Assembly: GCA_919902965.1 (NCBI GenBank)
Contig: CAKKSJ010000067.1
Location: forward strand, 3,070 to 26,766
Length of the DNA: 23,697 nt
Direction: 5' to 3'
From: Burkholderiales bacterium
GTDB taxonomy: Bacteria > Pseudomonadota > Gammaproteobacteria > Burkholderiales > SG8-39
The notes beneath the pieces were generated by a model that worked only from the letters and a program-made list of their open reading frames with translations, was not told where the DNA came from and made no database searches. Made by a program: the position numbers and the translations under genes. Shown piece by piece: positions 21,621 through 23,697 of this stretch. How positions within the stretch are numbered: position 1 is the stretch's first letter; each line of letters begins with the position of its first letter.

Positions 21621-23697
21621 ATGGAACTAGCCAAAAGTTTTGAACCGCACGCCGTCGAGGCGCACTGGTATCCCGAATGGGAACGGCGCGGCTATTTCGC
21701 CCATTCGGCGGATCGCGCCAGCCCGGCCTACTGCATCCAGCTGCCGCCGCCGAACGTGACCGGCACGCTGCACATGGGCCACGCCTTCCAGCAAACGCTG
21801 ATGGACACGCTGGTGCGCTACCACCGCATGCGCGGCTACAACACCAATTGGGTCGCAGGCACCGACCATGCCGGCATCGCCACCCAGATCGTGGTCGAAC
21901 GCCAATTGCAGACCGAGGGCACGTCCCGCGTCGAGCTGGGCCGCGACAAGTTCCTCGAGCGCGTGCGCGCGTGGAAGCAGGAGTCAGGCTCGACCATCAC
22001 GCGCCAGATGCGCCGTCTGGGCACCTCGGCCAACTGGACCTTTGCCGACACCGAAGGCCAGCGCGCTGGCTACTTCACCATGGACGAGCGCATGTCGCGC
22101 GCGGTGATCGAGGTGTTCGTGCGTCTGCACCGGGAAGGCCTGATCTATCGCGGCAAGCGCCTGGTGAACTGGGATCCGGTACTCGGCACCGCGGTGTCCG
22201 ACCTGGAGGTGGACAGCGAGGAAGAAGACGGCAGGATTTGGGAAATCCGCTATCCGTTCGAGGACGGCAGCGGCACCGTGGTGGTCGCCACTACCCGTCC
22301 CGAAACCATGCTGGGCGACGCCGCAATCGCCGTCAATCCCAGGGACGAGCGCTACCTCGGACTGATAGGAAAGCAGGTCCGGCTGCCGCTCACCGAGCGC
22401 AGCATCCCGGTGATCGCCGACGATTACGTCGATCCGGAGTTCGGCACCGGTTGCGTCAAAATCACGCCGGCGCACGATTTCAACGACTACCAGGTCGGTC
22501 AGCGGCACGACCTGGCGCAAATCAGCGTGTTGACGCTGGACGCCAAAATCAACGAAAACGCGCCCGCGGCCTACCGAGGTCTCGACCGCTTCGAAGCGCG
22601 CAAGCGCATCCTGCAGGATCTCGCTGCACAAGGATGCCTGGTTTCGGAGAAACCCTACAAGCTCAGGGTGCCGCGCTCGGGGCGCACCGGGGTGATTGTC
22701 GAACCCATGCTGACCGACCAGTGGTTCGTCAAAATGGAAGGTCTGGCGCAACGCGGCTTGCGGGCAGTCGCAGAAGGCGAAGTCAGGTTTTATCCCGAAC
22801 ACTGGAGCACGACCTACAAGCATTGGCTGGAAAACATCCAGGACTGGTGCATCTCGCGCCAGCTCTGGTGGGGCCACCAGATTCCCTGCTGGTACGACGA
22901 GCAGGGCAATGCCTATGTCGCGCGCAGCGAAGACGAGGCGCGCGCGCAGGCGGCGGCGCAAGGCCGCAGCGGCGCGCTCCGGCGCGACGAGGACGTGCTC
23001 GATACCTGGTTCTCATCGGCCCTGGTGCCGTTCACTTCGCTGGGCTGGCCGGAGAAGAACGGTGACCTGGAAGTATTCCTGCCTTCGTCCGTGCTGGTCA
23101 CGGGCTTTGACATCATTTTCTTCTGGGTCGCGCGCATGATCATGATGACCCTGCATTTCACCGGCAAAGTCCCGTTTCGCCATGTCTACATCAACGCCCT
23201 GGTGCGCGATGCAGAGGGACAGAAAATGTCGAAGTCCAAAGGCAATACCCTGGACCCGCTGGATCTGATCGACGGCGTCAGCTTCGAGGCGCTGCTGGAA
23301 AAATCGACGCAAGGCCTGATGCTCGCCAGCCACAGGCAGAAAGTCGAGAAGTACGTGCGCAAGAACTATGCGAAGGGCATTCCTTCTTTCGGTGCCGATG
23401 CGCTGCGCTTTACTTTTGCCTCGCTCGCGAGCTTTTCGCGCACGCTGAATTTCGATCTCAACCGCTGCGAAGGCTACCGGAACTTCTGCAACAAACTGTG
23501 GAACGCAACGCGCTTCGTGCTGATGAATACCGAGGGCAAGGACTGCGGCGCGGATGAATCCCTGCCGCTTGCGCCTTCCCTTGTCGACCGCTGGATAGTG
23601 AGCCGGCTGCAGCGCACGGAGAAAGCGGTGTGCGAGGGCCTGGACAGCTATCGCTTCGACCTCGCTGCGCGCGCCCTGTACGAGTTCGTCTGGGACG
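21621..23697 (+). CDS. valS: Valyl-tRNA synthetase, 5' part (runs off window)
   Basis: This class I aminoacyl-tRNA synthetase charges tRNA-Val. The frame is open from ATG 21621 to the window end, giving 692 of the roughly 920-950 residues expected, so the C-terminal anticodon and coiled-coil region is missing. The start MELAKSFEPHAVEAHWYPEW and PPPNVTGTLHMGHAF with HMGH at 51-54 (the HIGH signature) are diagnostic. WVAGTDHAGIATQ follows. The CP1 editing domain contains TTRPETMLGD and PAHDFNDY, WCISRQLWWGHQIP follows it, and KMSKS lies at 535-539. Leading-edge truncation comes only from the window limit; no frameshift is seen. It follows the small gene after holC and has its own TATAAT element. 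Confidence 0.96.
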   Translation, partial: MELAKSFEPHAVEAHWYPEWERRGYFAHSADRASPAYCIQLPPPNVTGTLHMGHAFQQTLMDTLVRYHRMRGYNTNWVAGTDHAGIATQIVVERQLQTEGTSRVELGRDKFLERVRAWKQESGSTITRQMRRLGTSANWTFADTEGQRAGYFTMDERMSRAVIEVFVRLHREGLIYRGKRLVNWDPVLGTAVSDLEVDSEEEDGRIWEIRYPFEDGSGTVVVATTRPETMLGDAAIAVNPRDERYLGLIGKQVRLPLTERSIPVIADDYVDPEFGTGCVKITPAHDFNDYQVGQRHDLAQISVLTLDAKINENAPAAYRGLDRFEARKRILQDLAAQGCLVSEKPYKLRVPRSGRTGVIVEPMLTDQWFVKMEGLAQRGLRAVAEGEVRFYPEHWSTTYKHWLENIQDWCISRQLWWGHQIPCWYDEQGNAYVARSEDEARAQAAAQGRSGALRRDEDVLDTWFSSALVPFTSLGWPEKNGDLEVFLPSSVLVTGFDIIFFWVARMIMMTLHFTGKVPFRHVYINALVRDAEGQKMSKSKGNTLDPLDLIDGVSFEALLEKSTQGLMLASHRQKVEKYVRKNYAKGIPSFGADALRFTFASLASFSRTLNFDLNRCEGYRNFCNKLWNATRFVLMNTEGKDCGADESLPLAPSLVDRWIVSRLQRTEKAVCEGLDSYRFDLAARALYEFVWD

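Noticed and set aside
21677..23065. Plus-strand open frame of 462 codons within valS
   Set aside because: It is out of frame with valS, whose HMGH and KMSKS motifs are in the 21621 frame; the Arg/Ala/Pro-rich translation is a shadow.

Overview
This GC-rich, gene-dense window looks like a chromosomal segment of a betaproteobacterium, probably of the Nitrosomonadales/Gallionellales type. That is an inference from gene order and protein families: ilvI-ilvH-ilvC-psd-pssA-leuA on one strand, lptF/lptG divergent from pepA-holC-valS, rppH divergent from proS, and lineage-typical families (CNP1-like, DUF3501, DUF2069, DUF3619, DUF3106). I see no insertion sequence, phage gene, tRNA, rRNA or CRISPR array.

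Layout. Bases 1-199 carry two copies of a 64-bp, strongly self-complementary repeat with an 88-bp period, cut by the window edge. A minus-strand block (200-4485) follows: rppH, a CBS-domain protein, then rubrerythrin, an Fe-S oxidoreductase with CCG domains, a DUF3501 protein and a CNP1-like secreted protein. The last four look like a redox or peroxide-defence operon. Divergent from rppH, the plus strand carries proS, a lytic transglycosylase, a WrbA-type flavoprotein and a DUF2069 membrane protein (4618-7963). This run meets the end of leuA with only 2 bases between stop codons.

From 14547 back to 7966 the minus strand carries the branched-chain amino acid genes ilvI, ilvH and ilvC, the phosphatidylethanolamine genes psd and pssA, and then leuA. 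Just before leuA there is an unlisted 29-codon ORF containing nine leucines. It has its own promoter-like sequence, probably has no 5' leader, and is followed by competing RNA stems and a T-run. I read it as a leucine attenuator for leuA, and it is the best find in the window.

Divergent from ilvI (14733-16741) lies a compact set: an ECF-type sigma factor, a single-pass membrane protein (DUF3619), a secreted DUF3106 protein with LTxxQ-like motifs and a tail of six 8-residue Pro/Ala repeats, and an RDD membrane protein. The order and topology suggest a sigma/anti-sigma/periplasmic sensor module, which is an inference. The end of the window holds the LPS-export permeases lptG and lptF (minus strand), divergent from pepA, holC, a small uncharacterised gene and the 5' part of valS (plus strand), which runs off the end.
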